Source of the DNA: Pochonia chlamydosporia 170
Taxonomy: Eukaryota; Ascomycota; Sordariomycetes; Hypocreales; Clavicipitaceae
Length of the DNA stretch: 64,000 bases
Direction of reading: 5' to 3'
Assembly: GCF_001653235.2 (NCBI RefSeq)
Contig: NC_035790.1
Coordinates: 2,914,001-2,978,000 of the forward strand
Below, in pieces: positions 1 through 12,523 of the stretch. Under the pieces are notes generated by a model. It was not told the origin of the DNA. It made no database searches and worked only from the letters and a program-made list of their open reading frames with translations. Positions within the stretch are counted from its first letter, which is position 1. Every line of letters starts with the position of its first letter. The translations under genes and the position numbers were made by a program.

Positions 1-65
1 ACGGGCACCACGGCACGATAGCCTCATTTGGAGGTTATGAGCCCGCAGTTGGCTCGTGTTGACCA

Positions 66-2479
66 TTATTGTGCCCGGTTCTCAGCTGTAAACCGCCGCG
101 GCAAGCGATTCTCATCCTGTGTGTAAGCCTTGCCAGCCTCCTCCCTCGCTACATCGTTCAACCATCTGGAATTACCCTTGAAGCTATCGTCGACTGCGAA
201 TCTAGACGCCAAAAAGAACCAAGACAGCGCATTACCCACGGTGCCGACCTCATCACTTAGACCTGTCTCGGCGGCGAGTGACATGGTTGCGTGAAGCTGC
301 TCGTTCGTAAAGAGATCTACCAAGTGACCTGCCACAGCCTCCCAGTCACCTGGCTTGACGAGATATCCATTCACCTCGTGCTTGACTTGTATTGGAATCC
401 CGCCTGCAACCGTGGCGATGACAGGGCGTCCCGCGTGCAGTGCCTCCGACACCTTAATCTCGAAACCCTCTCTGGTGGAAAGCTGCAACACCACATGGGC
501 ATTTGCAATGATGACATTGAGTAGTTGATCATTGGGGTCGAGGCGCATGACACTGATATCACTTTGAAGATGGGGGCATTGGGTCTCAATTTGGGCCATG
601 GTCTCGTCGTAGATCAAGGTTCCGTCAGGATCGTCAATGGAACCGTTGCCACAACTTGAAGTTTGTCAGCCAGGCTTCACAAAGACTTTCAGGACAACTT
701 ACATGACTAGCTGGGGAGGTTGAGAGGCGGCTGAAACGTCAAACCTGCGCCTGAATTCGGCGTAAGAGTCGATTACCGTTGGGATTCCCTTGGCAGGATC
801 AAAACGGGCCACCTGGACGATATATTTGCCTGTACTGGTCAGTGTTTCGCTCATTCGCCGCTAATTAGTTTGCAACTTACGAGCCGGCCACTCCAGCTCG
901 GTCATGTGCTGTGCATGACACTGGACGTTGTAATTGTGTATGTAGTATCCGGTATTCCACATGTTTAGACTTTTATTCAACCCATCAAGCCTGAAGTAAC
1001 GATGTTAGCCTCAAGAGTGCTGAATCTGTAGTTCCAAGGGAAGTCCTTACCAGTCACTTGTAGCTGGGAGATACGTGACCTTGTCCTTTGGCACCGTATG
1101 CGGAACAAACTGGGGGATCGGATGGCTGATGAAAACGTCTGCTTCTTTAATGTGACTCCATATAAAGTCCCAGACGTCAGCTTGTGGTGTACCACTCTCG
1201 GCAATGAGATCACTCCGCAGTTGGATATGCGAGCGGAAGAAGACTGGTCTCTTTTTGGAGCCTTCCTTGATCATTGGAATGAGGCCAATCATTTGAGGAT
1301 CGTCAATCTGCAACAATTAGTTCCTATTCAGCCTAGGGACAAGAATCTTGCATACAATGATGATGTCGGCACCACCCTCTTCCGGTAGGCACAGAGGACC
1401 ACCCTCCGAGAACCAATATCGCGTAGCATTGTCCGTGATCCAGTCCAGGATAGCGGCCTTGTCCTCGGCCGGTATACGCTGTTCCGGAGGAGCTACTCCC
1501 TGAAGAATGTTGTGCATATTCTTCGTGATCCGGAAGACACTCTGTCGAGGTTTAGGGACTTTTTACCCATTAGGCTCAAAATTCATCACAATTTCCGCGT
1601 ATATCGCAAGCATACGTACCATACCATCTCACATCGAGCCCGAGGAGTCGAGAGAATCTCACGAGTGCGTGCCGCATGAGAGCGACGCCTCCTCCTTGGG
1701 GAGTCGCGCTGAAGAAGGCCACTTTGGTCCCCTTGCGACGCAATTTGTCGGCGTAAAAAGACATTGTATCCCAAGATACCTGGGAGCACGTCTTTTTGTA
1801 ATCGTCTAGAGAGTTGAGGCGAACCCTGCCATTGGCAGCAACCTGCACGGCGCCGTGCCAACCTACCTGGAGGAGTGGTGCCAGAGAAGGACCGAAATGA
1901 CTGATGAATATGTGAGCTGATAATGTAACAAATCCAGAGAGTGAGATTAAGGCTTACACGATACATCTCCGAGCCATTGAGTCAGCTTGCTCGTCAATTC
2001 GCTTTGTTTGCCAGAGGCTTTTGTCATTCTGGCTTTCTGCCGGCATAACGATGGGAACAATATCCAGCCCCAACCAGAGGCGTGAGCAAAGCGTTGGACT
2101 GATTTCAGCCAAGGTAACAGGGAGTCCAGCGCCAATGAACTTTGCCATGTTTTCTGTTTCATAGGACTGCAGGTGGTCCATGATGCGGCTGACAATGGCG
2201 TCCTCGCCGTCACTTAATGTGACTTCTTGAACAAAAAATTCCGTCAGATACACGACATCTCGAATGGCCAAAGCAATCTCGGCCGTGGATTCGTCCTTTC
2301 GCACTGCCGAGATACCGATATATAGTGTCTTTGAAGGTTGTGTCAGTGTAAGTCGTCAGTTGAGTACGTGAAAGGGAACTAACCGTGAGCGGCAAATCGA
2401 AGGATCCTTGCTCCTGTGCGACTATGCTTCTTCGCCTGATATATGCCGAAGAGGCACGTCTAGGCGGCGGCGGAGTCAT
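66..2479 (-). CDS. ccg-9: CCG-9-type trehalose phosphorylase/synthase (GT4 glycosyltransferase)
   Basis: A cytosolic retaining glycosyltransferase of the clock-controlled gene 9 family, which makes or phosphorolyses trehalose. I rebuilt eight exons. The first starts at the ATG at 2479, since the in-frame extension further upstream has no ATG; a 55-nt intron then joins exon 1 to the segment reading LYIGISAVRKDES. Later landmarks are GWHGAVQVAANGRVR, the glycine-rich FFSATPQGGGVALMRH, IIIIDDPQMIGLIP across an intron at about 1320, YIVQVARFDPAKGIP across one at about 850, and VICGNGSIDDPDG across one at about 660. The last exon holds the GT4 EX7E-type motif EGFEIKVSE followed by ALHAGRPVIATVAGGIP. 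Splice junctions are canonical and in frame. The stop lies 65 bp inside the window edge, so the gene is complete. The neighbour at 4500 is unrelated. The family call is firm; whether the enzyme works mainly as phosphorylase or synthase cannot be read from sequence. Confidence 0.9.
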
Positions 2480-4499
2480 GGCTGGTGTTGTAGTTTGCCT
2501 TGAATGCCTTTTGGGTAGTTCGGTTGTGCTGTCTTCAATTGGCTGTTGCAAGCGCCTGGCCCACGAAACAGTGATGCCGACGTATGATATAGTTGTCGAA
2601 TTTGAGCACTCAGGTAGGTCTCAGAAAGTTTACCAAATGACTGGTGAGTAAACTGATACTGTGGTGTCGGAGAATGGTGTATGGGATGAGTTTGGAAACG
2701 GCAAAACAAAACAGGAACAGGAATTGTATCAATGGACATGTAGCTAAGTTGGGGGAATGTAAAGACCCAAAAACATTCGTCACACAATAAATGCAGCTGA
2801 TCTGGGCTCAAAGCTGCCCAACAGTCGCAGCAAGATGAAGCCCCCAAAGTCTTGGCTTGAACTTTGTTCAGCCATGCTTCCATGAGAAGACAGCTACCAC
2901 TCAACTTGAATTGCACCCAATAATATTCCGTTTACGGTCTAGTATTGCCAGTCATTCTTCTATGTCTGCAGCCGTCCATTTTGAGTCTTTTCAGCCGTTG
3001 CTCAGTGTCACTTGTTGGTGGCCATCGCATGTGTGGTCATAAGATGCTTCCGAGCAAGGACATAAACCCGTTGGCCATCAGGCCATATCAGCGTCATTTC
3101 TGCCCAGCATCATGACTGCAGATATGTCAGCAACTTTCGTTCCAAGAATGAATTAGGGCGAGAAATACAATAATGTTTCTTTAAACGACGCGCTGATGTG
3201 CAATCTCTCGAAAGATGAGGGCAGTCTATGACGACACAGATGCACTCAAAAGCAGGCGTGCCACATCCTTGACCGTTAGGGATGTAAGACTGCAGTAGCC
3301 GACGTTACCGTTGTTTCACTGCTAATTTAAGCCATCAAGCACATGCCAGGTCTCACAAGGTGCTGTATTCCGGTGCTAATTTGCCAATCGCTAATGAGCT
3401 GGTCGCGTCGTCAAAGTCAAAATCAGCCACATACGGAGCTGACCAAGCTCAATGAGCAACCCGTATCCGAATATAGAAAAAGCACTTGAGCTTTATGAAG
3501 GGTTTAACAACTAAGAGTGTTTCAGACCTGAAGGTTGGCCGTTGGTGCATACCTAGATTGCAACATAAAACCTGTTCTTGCCAATTGTCTATCAATGTCT
3601 CTATCCCTGGCCACTATCCTAAAGACGACAAGTAAATACTTGAGACATAGTCAATGCAGATTCGTGGTGAGGAGCTAGGCGGTGACGAACGTTTACTGAC
3701 TGAATGATGATTCAAAAGAAGGCAAGTGACACTCGCAGTTCTCAATTCAACGGCTCTCAACGGCATGGTTCATGTATCAATGAATAAAAGTCATTAATTA
3801 CTCGGCTCTTGAACCGCAGTCTTTTTGTTAACATCATTGACCATGATCACGTCTAGTTTACACACAAAAGATCAATCTCTCCGCCTAGATATAACATTCC
3901 GTCGAATGAAAGGGTTTTCTCAAAATGTGCTGAATTCCACCGCACCAAGTTCAATTCGAGCCGCAGGTTGCAGAAATTATGATTACACACTCTGTTCAAT
4001 GCTACTATGTCATCACTATTGATATGTCTCAACAAATATGCCATACTGACATGGATCCTGTAGGTCTGATGCTTCAGTGCTCTAAGCCCATACCTTTACA
4101 CAAGCCTGCTAGGAAGACATCGCATGTGTTATTCTTCTTCCATCATTGTTCCCTCTATCAAGAGCCATATGCCAACTACAGCAGGGTCAACACTTTAATG
4201 AGTATCTTGATATCATACAAAAAGCAGTCCCTTTTCTGGGACAAACCCCCCAAGTGTGATAGTTGGCGGTTATTTTTAAATACCATACACTACTATATAA
4301 GGCGAATCAAGCATGAAATGTTCACCATGAGCCACCGGGGCTATGTTACAAGTTGAGAAAGACAAATGTGCCACAAATGCTCTACCTAGAGCACAAGATT
4401 CTCACCCAGACCATCTTGCTCAGCACCGTATCCAGTTGTACGGGGACCGATATCAAGCCTCCCCATTCCCCTGTGCCTCCGGGCTGCTGCTCGACTCTA
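2480..4499. other. Gene-free interval, 2.0 kb
   Basis: Only short overlapping reading frames without recognisable domains are present. It should hold the promoter of the ccg-9 gene on its left and the 3' end of the metalloprotease on its right. No tRNA, repeat or transposon terminus was seen. Confidence 0.5.
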
Positions 4500-5834
4500 T
4501 CACCCCTGGTCCATTTGTCGGCGGTCGACTTTTACCAGCTCCGTCTCGGTTCCTGGGGGTTGAAAACCGCCGCCGCCAACTCCTTCGTCGCTTGACTGCT
4601 GGTCGCCAGTACTTCCGCCGTTATTTGGAGGCGGCGGATTTGTTTCCCCTGCTCCTCCGTTTCCAGCAGGTTGATCAGCTCCTCCTTGACCGTCCGGCGC
4701 TGGTGTGTTGTCGCCATCAGCAGGTATTCCTCCTTTGTTTCCTGTAGGTTCATTGTTGTTGTCGACTTTCCCCCTACCATCAGCACATTTACCGTTCTTA
4801 ACACCCTCTTGCTTGTTTGTGCCCAGACGATTCCCACTGTTGCCTCCAGTTTCTTGGTTGACATCGCCAGCTCCTTGAATATTCCCAGGTGGCTGATTTC
4901 TGCCGCCTCCCCCATTTCCAGTTGGCTGATTGTCATTGCCAATGCCCTGGTTGTTTCCAGGTGGCCAATTTCCGTTACCTCCTCCTTGATTGTTGGTTTG
5001 TTGGTTCCCGGTGCCTCCCCAAGTCGGCTGGTTACCATTAACACGCCCTTTACTGGTTCCAGGTGGTTGAGTTTTGCCAACACCTTGTCCTCCGTTGTTA
5101 GTTGGTTGATTTCCGCTGCCGCGTCCACCACCTCCTTCATATTTACAACCCAAAACTGCGGCCTGAGCAAAATGTGCAAAGTTGTCAGCATTGTTCAAAC
5201 TCTGAGAGGCATCAAGCCGAAGTACGTTGCCCATGCCGTATCCTAGATCGCGAACACCAGCTAGAGCATGAGCCATTTCATGCACAACTATATCCGAAGT
5301 GGACAGGGAACCACACTGACTTCCTCTACCAGACGTAAAGGCTAGGTCACATAGCTGAACTTTGTTTCCTGGTGCCAATGCCCACGCAGCAACGCTGCCG
5401 GTGCAGGCGTTGATCTCTTGCTGACAAGTCACGGAGACGGTGCCAGCACCAGTCGCTCCGCACTCCTGGGCAATTCTGCCAAAGATATCGGCCACTCGTT
5501 TGCGGGTTCCTGCATCCGACGATTTAAAGAACGTTTGCAAGAGTCCCGACGATGTGTCTAGGGCGGCTGCTTGGCCTGCTTTGGCTGAAGTGGCGCAACC
5601 ACGAAGGGCTTCCTCAACGGCTCCTGGACGATTGTCACAATTTCTTTTAATTGTTGCGCGTTTCCCAGTCAAGGTCTCATTGGATGGAGGGGCTATGGAG
5701 TCGCGAAACTCGAAGTGGGCTTCTATAGAAGGCTCGGTGGTTGTGTATTCTTGAGCATCGGATAGAATGTGGCCAATTACCATAGCATTTACAACGGCCT
5801 GGTTGAGGGTGGTAAGAAGTATAACAGCTCGCAT
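4500..5834 (-). CDS. Secreted deuterolysin-like M35 (aspzincin) metalloprotease with Gly/Asn-rich tail
   Basis: Predicted extracellular zinc endopeptidase of 444 residues, single exon, starting at the ATG at 5834. Residues 1 to about 17 look like a signal peptide. Residues about 60-232 form the peptidase domain: zinc-binding HEMAH at 185-189, then GVRDLGYG at 193-200, which matches the Asp-x2-Tyr-Gly part of the aspzincin signature (classical GTxxDxxYG, here with its first two positions altered), and ADNFAHFAQA at 216-225, typical of the end of the M35 domain. Six or more cysteines fit disulfide bonding. From about 234 to 444 the protein is a low-complexity tail rich in Gly, Asn, Gln, Pro and Thr, with irregular NQPPGN-like repeats and no GPI-like hydrophobic end. 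Classical deuterolysins end soon after the catalytic domain, so the tail is unusual. M35 enzymes are common in fungi that attack animals or degrade protein. The protease call is strong; the tail's role is unknown. Confidence 0.88.
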   Translation of the reverse strand: MRAVILLTTLNQAVVNAMVIGHILSDAQEYTTTEPSIEAHFEFRDSIAPPSNETLTGKRATIKRNCDNRPGAVEEALRGCATSAKAGQAAALDTSSGLLQTFFKSSDAGTRKRVADIFGRIAQECGATGAGTVSVTCQQEINACTGSVAAWALAPGNKVQLCDLAFTSGRGSQCGSLSTSDIVVHEMAHALAGVRDLGYGMGNVLRLDASQSLNNADNFAHFAQAAVLGCKYEGGGGRGSGNQPTNNGGQGVGKTQPPGTSKGRVNGNQPTWGGTGNQQTNNQGGGNGNWPPGNNQGIGNDNQPTGNGGGGRNQPPGNIQGAGDVNQETGGNSGNRLGTNKQEGVKNGKCADGRGKVDNNNEPTGNKGGIPADGDNTPAPDGQGGADQPAGNGGAGETNPPPPNNGGSTGDQQSSDEGVGGGGFQPPGTETELVKVDRRQMDQG

Positions 5835-7816
5835 GGTTCCTAATGGGTATCAAAGAACAAGGTATGTCAGAATTGTTCGAGATGAGTACTGAAGTGCTTT
5901 TCACGATTTGACGCCCGGGGATTGGCTTTTAAAGTACTACATTAACCATGTTGGCTGGACATCTTGAATCTGTTTTGCATAGTTGCCACAAAAAGGCACT
6001 GTTATTATGAAACTTGGCAAACTCAATTCAATGACATTGGTACACCGGAACCTGAAATCGGATGGATTCAACGCAACAGCTTCTTAGTAGCGGACCTGCG
6101 GTCTTTGTCATTCATGCTCGGCAGTTTATCTCGAAATCTCGTTGGCCCATCATACACAAGTCAGGTTGTAAGACGCAGAGTAATGCAGACCGGACTTGAC
6201 TGATATACGGATGTCGTGCATAAACAAAATTTCTCTGCCCCGTGTTTCACCGCTTTTAGTCAGAGCCCTTGTCATCCTGTGTCGGATAGATGAATGGTCA
6301 AAAGATTGAATGAACATCCACCAGACACCTATTCTACTAATAGGATAAGGTCGGCAAAGAAGCAATATATATAGGCCCAACTGCTCTCCGAGTTTATTGA
6401 GAATACCTTCGCCTGGTCGTGCAATGCAGCTCTGATAGCTATCGTTACGTGGCCTTGACTCTTAAGATCTAGCTGCTCGTAAGTTTCGGCAATTCGACTA
6501 TTCTGACGGAGTAATCTGCCGTTTGAGTAGTGTGTTCATTCATGCAGTCTAGATAAAGGTATTTGTTTTGAAACCGCCTGGCGTCATGTTTTCGTTGGCT
6601 CCGCACAGGACGCATAAACAGTCGTCGTGACCTTTCAGCAATTAATACCTACAGTGGGGGGCCAGAAGTATTTGAACAAGGAAAGATGTCGCATATCACG
6701 TTGTGTGCTGAGGCATATTGACCTTTGTTAGTGTATACTTGGATATGCCCAAACACCTTTGACCACAGGCTGTAGGTAGTCAGGATGGAGACGAGGAATT
6801 ATTCATGCGCGGTGCTGAGAAAATAAACGTCTTATGAAACGATGTCTGAAATAAAGAACATCCAAGGGCTGAGGTTTAAGTTTAAGCTTAGAGCCAACAG
6901 CCAACTCGCTTGCTACGAACAAGGATCAGTCCGCATGAGTTGACCGTTGGATATCCCAGCGTACGGATTAGAACTACTCACACTAGATGCGAACAGGACG
7001 ATCAAAACGTAAGCGGTACGGCCCCGATCACCGCAGATCCTCCAGGTTTAAAGTTTGACCCGTTGCTGAATTAAGGCATGACTCAACATGGGGGGACGGT
7101 TGTGGACACTGTTGTTGCAGAATCCTCGGCGCAGACCTGCACCTTCAGACGGTCTGATCCTATTCGATGATCCGCATAAATAATTGGTGTGAGACGTTTA
7201 TTATATGTGCGATTGTTGAGGTCTAGACCTTGGATCGGCTAGTAGAAATTATGCATAGCGCGACTTGGCAACTCGTTAGGTTTGTCAAGAGTCAAGACAT
7301 CATCCAACCGTGTAAGTCGGGCCAGCATTATGAGGCGGCATTCATAAAACACCAGACAATCTAGCATCAACATCCCCTATCTGTCAGATTTCAAGACAAT
7401 GATTTCGGACGTAAAGCACAAGCGCTGAACCTTAGTCCTTTAGCCCCGAGAATGAATGCATACTGAAACCGGCGACATCCCGTGATGCGCAACTTCGGCA
7501 TGAGGGCTGCCTGGATATGTACACGCGCTAGCTCTAGTCTACAAACAAGTTTCCTAGGGCAGTATCATGTATTCTTGCCTCTAATATACTGGAATTATTC
7601 CACCCTTCTTCGCCATGATACAAATGGTCGGAGCTGTTGTGTATCATTACCACACGGTCAAATACGGAGTGAATGCTCCTTCAGCCGCTCGGACAAGATG
7701 AGTATCAGTCATTTGCTCCGCATTGACTGCGCACCTACTATATGATCTTGTCAAGTACGGTCATCTCACGTCACCCTAGTATCGTAACGGCAACGGCAAC
7801 ACCCAGGATATTGCCA
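5835..7816. other. Gene-free interval, 2.0 kb
   Basis: Holds the protease promoter at its left end. The remainder has only short reading frames with no recognisable product. I see no repeat family, tRNA or mobile element. Confidence 0.5.
5921..5933 (-). promoter_or_regulatory. CCAAT box and TTTAAA element upstream of the M35 protease
   Basis: On the minus strand a CCAAT (5921-5925) follows a TTTAAA (5928-5933) closely, about 90-100 bp upstream of the protease ATG. Position fits a core promoter; function is inferred. Confidence 0.3.
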
Positions 7817-9963
7817 TCACGCCTCCCATTCTCGAAGCAGCTGCTCAACACGATACTCAGTAGCCCATCCTAGATCCTTTTCTATATCCCTGATAAGCTC
7901 AATAACAACATTTTGGTCTTTTGAATTGGTCAAACACCGTCCAGCAAAGTACAGCGGCTGTAGCATGTGTATTCGTGCAGGGTCATCCGGCCGCCCCTGG
8001 GCAATGGCACATATTTCTACAGCATGGCCGCGCAACTCAATCTGCATTAATCTATACCCCGAGAGCAAGTCTTGCCGATGTGAGGTGGCTACTGGCGTAT
8101 GTGATGACGATTCCAGGAGAAGTCTGGCTGGCCGATAGATCAACAAAAGTATCCGAGCCATGTGGTATGACTGCATGGTAGACGCACACATGCTATTGCT
8201 GTACCAAGTCTCCCATCGCAAGTTTGGCGATATGCAGTCAGTAAGCTCGATGCGGGCAGAGGGTTGAAAGGTGGCGGGTAATCTTTCATGCCAGGCGTTG
8301 AGTTGGAGATTTAGGTCTTTCCAAGTCGTTGCTTGCTGGTCATCGTCCACAGTGTCACTAGAATCCTCGCTGGAGTTTGTAGCCACGAAATTGGCAATTT
8401 TGCACAACAACCATACCAATGCATTGGAGACCATGTCATCCTGCATCAGTACTTCGGAAGTCTCCACGAGATCGTTTGGTGAAACATAGCCAGTCTCGTC
8501 CAATACCAGGCCCATCGCACACCACATGTTGAGATTCCCGCAGTTGAGACGGGTGTGTTTACGTGTAATTACTATCAGAGTCAGTAGCTGGTGCGGGACA
8601 CATGTGTCATGCTTGTTATCTTACTTGATGCTAAGAAGTCTTGTCTCGCAAAGTTCCAAAATGCCGCTCGTAGGGCCTTCGGTGGTGTTGGTGTCATTGG
8701 GGACGGCCTTGGAGACGGCTGGAATTGAAATAAACCTTCTTGGTTGGTAAGTCGAAGCAAAGATTGTGTTCCGTCCAAGTGTCTTGACCAGCCGGCGGTT
8801 GTGGCGCTCAAGAACTCATAATTGCACAGCATCGTTGCTGCCACAATGGTTTCATCACTTAATCGTCGATTATAGTCATCTTGGTGTCCGTGATTGCCTT
8901 CGGAGATACACTCCATCAGCAAAGAAATACTTCTGTCGTAATATTTCATGCCGAACCACGTATAGTCCACTGCGTCATTCTCTGGCCATCTCTCCATGGC
9001 AGAAAGTCTGCTGGCAACTCCACCACGGACGGCCCTTTGACCATGTACACGACCAAGTTGTTTCGCAGCAAATGCACAGGCTGCATACTTGACAAGCGGA
9101 TTGTGCCTCGCCAGAACTGGCACCTGCCGACTATAGTAATAGTCGAGATCGAACAAGTCCATCCACATTCCAGGTGTTTCGGAGAAGTGCCTAAGAAAGA
9201 AACTGGTTTCCCGAGTTTCGTCAATAGTTGAGGTCTCGGCATGCTCAGCTGCCGGACCTTCATGACGAGTTTGCAAAGGGGAGCTTCGAGAATTTTGAGG
9301 ACTTGACTGGTATAGGTGGAGAGATGCTGGTGATTTGACACGCTCCCTAGATGCATGCTGCTCTGACGGAGAAGTTGTAGGCTCTTTCACAGGTTTCTGC
9401 ACATTTTGAACAGCATCCACATCTTTGCTCATTGTAGAATCAGGAGACGCCCCAGGAGGTATGTAGGAACCTTCGCCCAATGATTCCATGTGGGCTTGCC
9501 GGTGGTGGTCTGAATTGTGTCCATGGTTTTCGTTACTGACGAAGACAACTGCTAGAGATGGAATGAATATAGCTTTGGATTGTGAAGGCGTAAGTGAAAC
9601 TTACATTCTGATAGTATCTGGACCCAAGAATTCTCAGTTGTCACTGATCTCGCACTACTTTCGGCGCGTCCTGATGGAGATCTTGGTGACGACGTTACCG
9701 CGACAGACGATTTATACTGTCTGAAAATAGGAGTTGTTGTGTCACATCTTCGCCCGACTTTAGCACATTCACCGCAGGATGGGTAGTTCTCATCGCATTT
9801 AATCTTCCTTCGACGACAATAAAGGCTGACATTGTTTAACAACTATTCGGCTACTGAAACCGACAGCATATGGCACTTACCATCCTGTGCGCGACCTTTT
9901 AACTTTAGTCTTTGGCTGTTGTGTGGGAGCAGGCGCTGTATGGAGTAACTGGTTATCCATCAT
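7817..9963 (-). CDS. Zn2Cys6 (fungal binuclear cluster) transcription factor
   Basis: Nuclear DNA-binding regulator of about 661 residues in four exons (9881-9963, 9605-9825, 8625-9551, 7817-8571), all joined by canonical splice sites in frame. The zinc cluster spans the first intron: GCLYCRRRKIKC then SCGECAKVGRRC gives C-x2-C-x6-C-x6-C-x2-C-x6-C. A Ser/Pro/Thr-rich linker follows, then a helical fungal transcription-factor middle region containing MWMDLFDLDYYYSRQVPVL and, across the third intron, FARQDFLASIITRKHTRLN. The C-terminal part is the DUF3468-like regulatory domain. Two adjacent ATGs (9963, 9960) can serve as start. It heads a same-strand series with a transporter, a monooxygenase and a dehydrogenase, so it may control them; that is inference from position. 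The target genes cannot be read from the sequence. Confidence 0.88.
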
Positions 9964-10761
9964 GGGTATCTTATCGTTTCAGGTCGTCCGAGCCGACATG
10001 ATGACAGGCTAGTCTGAGTAAATGAGACCAGACCAGTATGCCAGACACGTGGCTCTGCTGTTCTAAGGCAGCGTCAAAGCAGGGTTTTAGACATGCACTA
10101 GCAAAGTTATGTCTTGGTAGCAGAATGCCCATCAGTCAAATACACATGCAGCAAGGATGAAGAGAAGAGGGGATTGAAGCAGACTCGACAGACTTGACTC
10201 CCCCATCGAAGTGCCGACGGGCAAACTTTAGGCTGTATTGCATGGCAGCGGGGAAATATGACATGACTAGCTAGACATGACTAGACATTACATGGATGTT
10301 CATGGATGGATGGACGTCAAATGTAACGAGACGGACCAGAGTCGTCCGGCCGGTAGCGGCGATCTGGGGTTGATTCGCAACTCCGATTGGTCCGGATGAT
10401 ACAAACGGGAATATGCACATATATATCCATTACATCAAAATGACCCAAGTTTAAGAGAGAACCGGCGAGGCAATCAACAGAGCAATTCCAGCAATGTTGA
10501 TCAAAAGCATCAAGTTGGTGGCGTCAGAAGTTGGACTCAGATGGCCGACATGGCAGCAAGCTCAAGTCCCCCTCATGATTCGAATATTTCGACAGCTTCC
10601 ATGATTAAAGAAATTGACAAAACGAAGCGAGGCGGACTGACGCCATCAGAATTTTTCAAATAGATAAAAGTCCAGCCTCAGCTCAGAGGCCGTTGTGACA
10701 TTGACCCTCTAATCAGTGTAATAGATCATCATGGACAGTGCATTGCCTCTACGCCAACATC
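9964..10761. other. Intergenic interval, 0.8 kb
   Basis: Promoter side of the Zn2Cys6 gene and 3' side of the transporter gene. Apart from a short direct repeat (listed separately) nothing is recognised. Confidence 0.45.
10261..10315. repeat. Short direct repeats of ACATGACTAG and ATGGATG types
   Basis: The 10-mer ACATGACTAG occurs twice (10261 and 10275), followed by three close copies of CATGGATG/GGATGGATGG. It lies about 300 bp upstream of the Zn2Cys6 start. It may be simple-sequence slippage or clustered binding sites. Confidence 0.4.
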
Positions 10762-12523
10762 TTAGTCTCCATGTCCGCGCTCCGAACCCATTGTAACAGT
10801 CGCATCCAACTTCTCGTCCTTTATATTCTCATTCTGATGAGCAATCTCATTGTCTGCCTCCTCGTATATGTCCGGTCTTTGAAGCTGAGTGGCAACCTTG
10901 TTTCTAAAGACAAAAATGCCCGGGTTATCAGCGAAGAATCTGTCAATATCCTCGAGTGATCGATTTGCCGTCTCCGGATAAAAGAAGTACGTAGTGGGCA
11001 CAAATGATGCGCAAATAACGGCCCATATAATCCAGAACTTGTACCCCAGGTTCTCAATTCCCGGCGGCGTGATTTGCGCTACCATGTAGTTCATGATCCA
11101 GTTGGTCGCCATGGCAAGACTTGCCCCTTGAGATCTAAACGCCAAGGCATTGATTTCAGTCGGGTACAACCACGGCACGCCTAGAACTCCCATGGCGAAA
11201 CATGCGAAAAATGCAAAGAAGAAGCTGACGGCAACGGCTCCCAGTTTGAACGAGTCTCCTCTGCCCGTTTCAGAGAGTCCAAGAGCTATCGCGATTATTA
11301 TCCAGCAGAGGGAACATGCAGCAGCAGACGTCATCATGACTTTGCGACGTCCGTAGCGTTCGACGACGAAGAATGCCAGGAAGGAAAAGACGAGGTAGTC
11401 GACGGAGCCGGCGGCCGCCAGAATTCTGGCCATCAGTTCGTTCAGCCCAATTGCGTGAATAAAGACGTACTGTATTCTTCGTCAGTGGTTAATTAGCAGC
11501 AGCGTCGTCATGTTTCAACTCACAGTCATGTAATATGAGGTTACGTTGATACCACTAATTTGGTTCATGGCCTGCATCCATGCACCGAGAATCATACGAC
11601 GAACCACGCCAGCGGGTCCCCGGCCGGTAAAGAGCTGCCACCATGAATAGGTGACGGCGTATTCCGTGTCCAAGATGTCCTTGATAATCGAGAATTGAGT
11701 TCTGACCGTGGGCGAATCCGCGGTAGCATCGTTGCCTTCAAGGGCGGCGAGGACATCGCACGCTTCGTCGTACATTCCCTTGCGGATCAACAGACGAGGG
11801 GAGTCGGGCAAGAAGGGGCACATGAACATAATGAGTCCAGAGAAGACTTGTTGACGTTAGCATACCATCCCATTGTGAAGCAATTGTTGTGTGTAACTTA
11901 CAAACTTGGAATGCGAGTGGAAATCGCCACGATACGCTTCCCGGAGCAAAGGAGAAGCCCAAGGTGAGCCAGTTTGACAGACAGAAACCGGTGATGCAGT
12001 TTGCCATTTGGATAATGACGAGTTTTCCACGGCTTCGCATCTTTGAAGTCTCAGACTGCCACACGCCAGCGGTAGCTGTATTCATACCAGTGCCCAGACC
12101 GGCGACCACACGACCTACATACATCTGAGCGGCACCGTACGATGCAGCTTGAATGACAGCACCAATGGCAACAACGAGACTGCCGAGCATGAGAGTCTTT
12201 GGCCTGCCCAGTTTGTCGCCCGAATATAAAGTAGATAGTGCACCAGCAAAACATCCAAGGTTGTACACGGACGTCATTGTGCCTTGGTCCTTTGCTGAGG
12301 GGTTGCCCATTGTGTCGAGGAAATCTTGCTTGACGAGGACATTTCCAAACACGCCCTAACCGAGTGTTGGCGAAAATCAGTTACATATGGGACAATTTGA
12401 ACTTACCTGATCGTATCCGTAGAAAATCAGTACCGTGCTGGCAGCAATGGAAATCCAAACGGTGAGAGCATCACCAGAACCGCCCAGGTACTTTGCCCGG
12501 CCACGCTTGTCAGTGAGCACCAT
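10762..12523 (-). CDS. MFS sugar-porter family transporter
   Basis: Plasma-membrane major-facilitator transporter of about 533 residues with twelve expected membrane helices, in four exons (12407-12523, 11902-12355, 11524-11846, 10762-11469). Sugar-porter signatures are present in order: FYGYDQGVFGNV across the first intron, SGDKLGRPKTLMLGS (loop 2-3 D-x-x-GRR-like), GRVVAGLGTGMNTAT, PDSPRLLIRKG (PESPR-type motif after helix 6), QISGINVTSYYMT (helix 7), ERYGRRKVMM (loop 8-9) and YPETANRSLEDID (the PETKG-type motif after helix 12). All introns are canonical and in frame. The substrate is probably a hexose, other sugar or related polyol, but sugar porters also carry quinate and lactose, so substrate is unassigned. 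It lies between a Zn2Cys6 regulator and a monooxygenase on the same strand. Confidence 0.9.

Noticed and set aside
3825..4356. Short plus-strand frames between ccg-9 and the protease
   Set aside because: Overlapping, AT-rich and featureless; no start context or domain.
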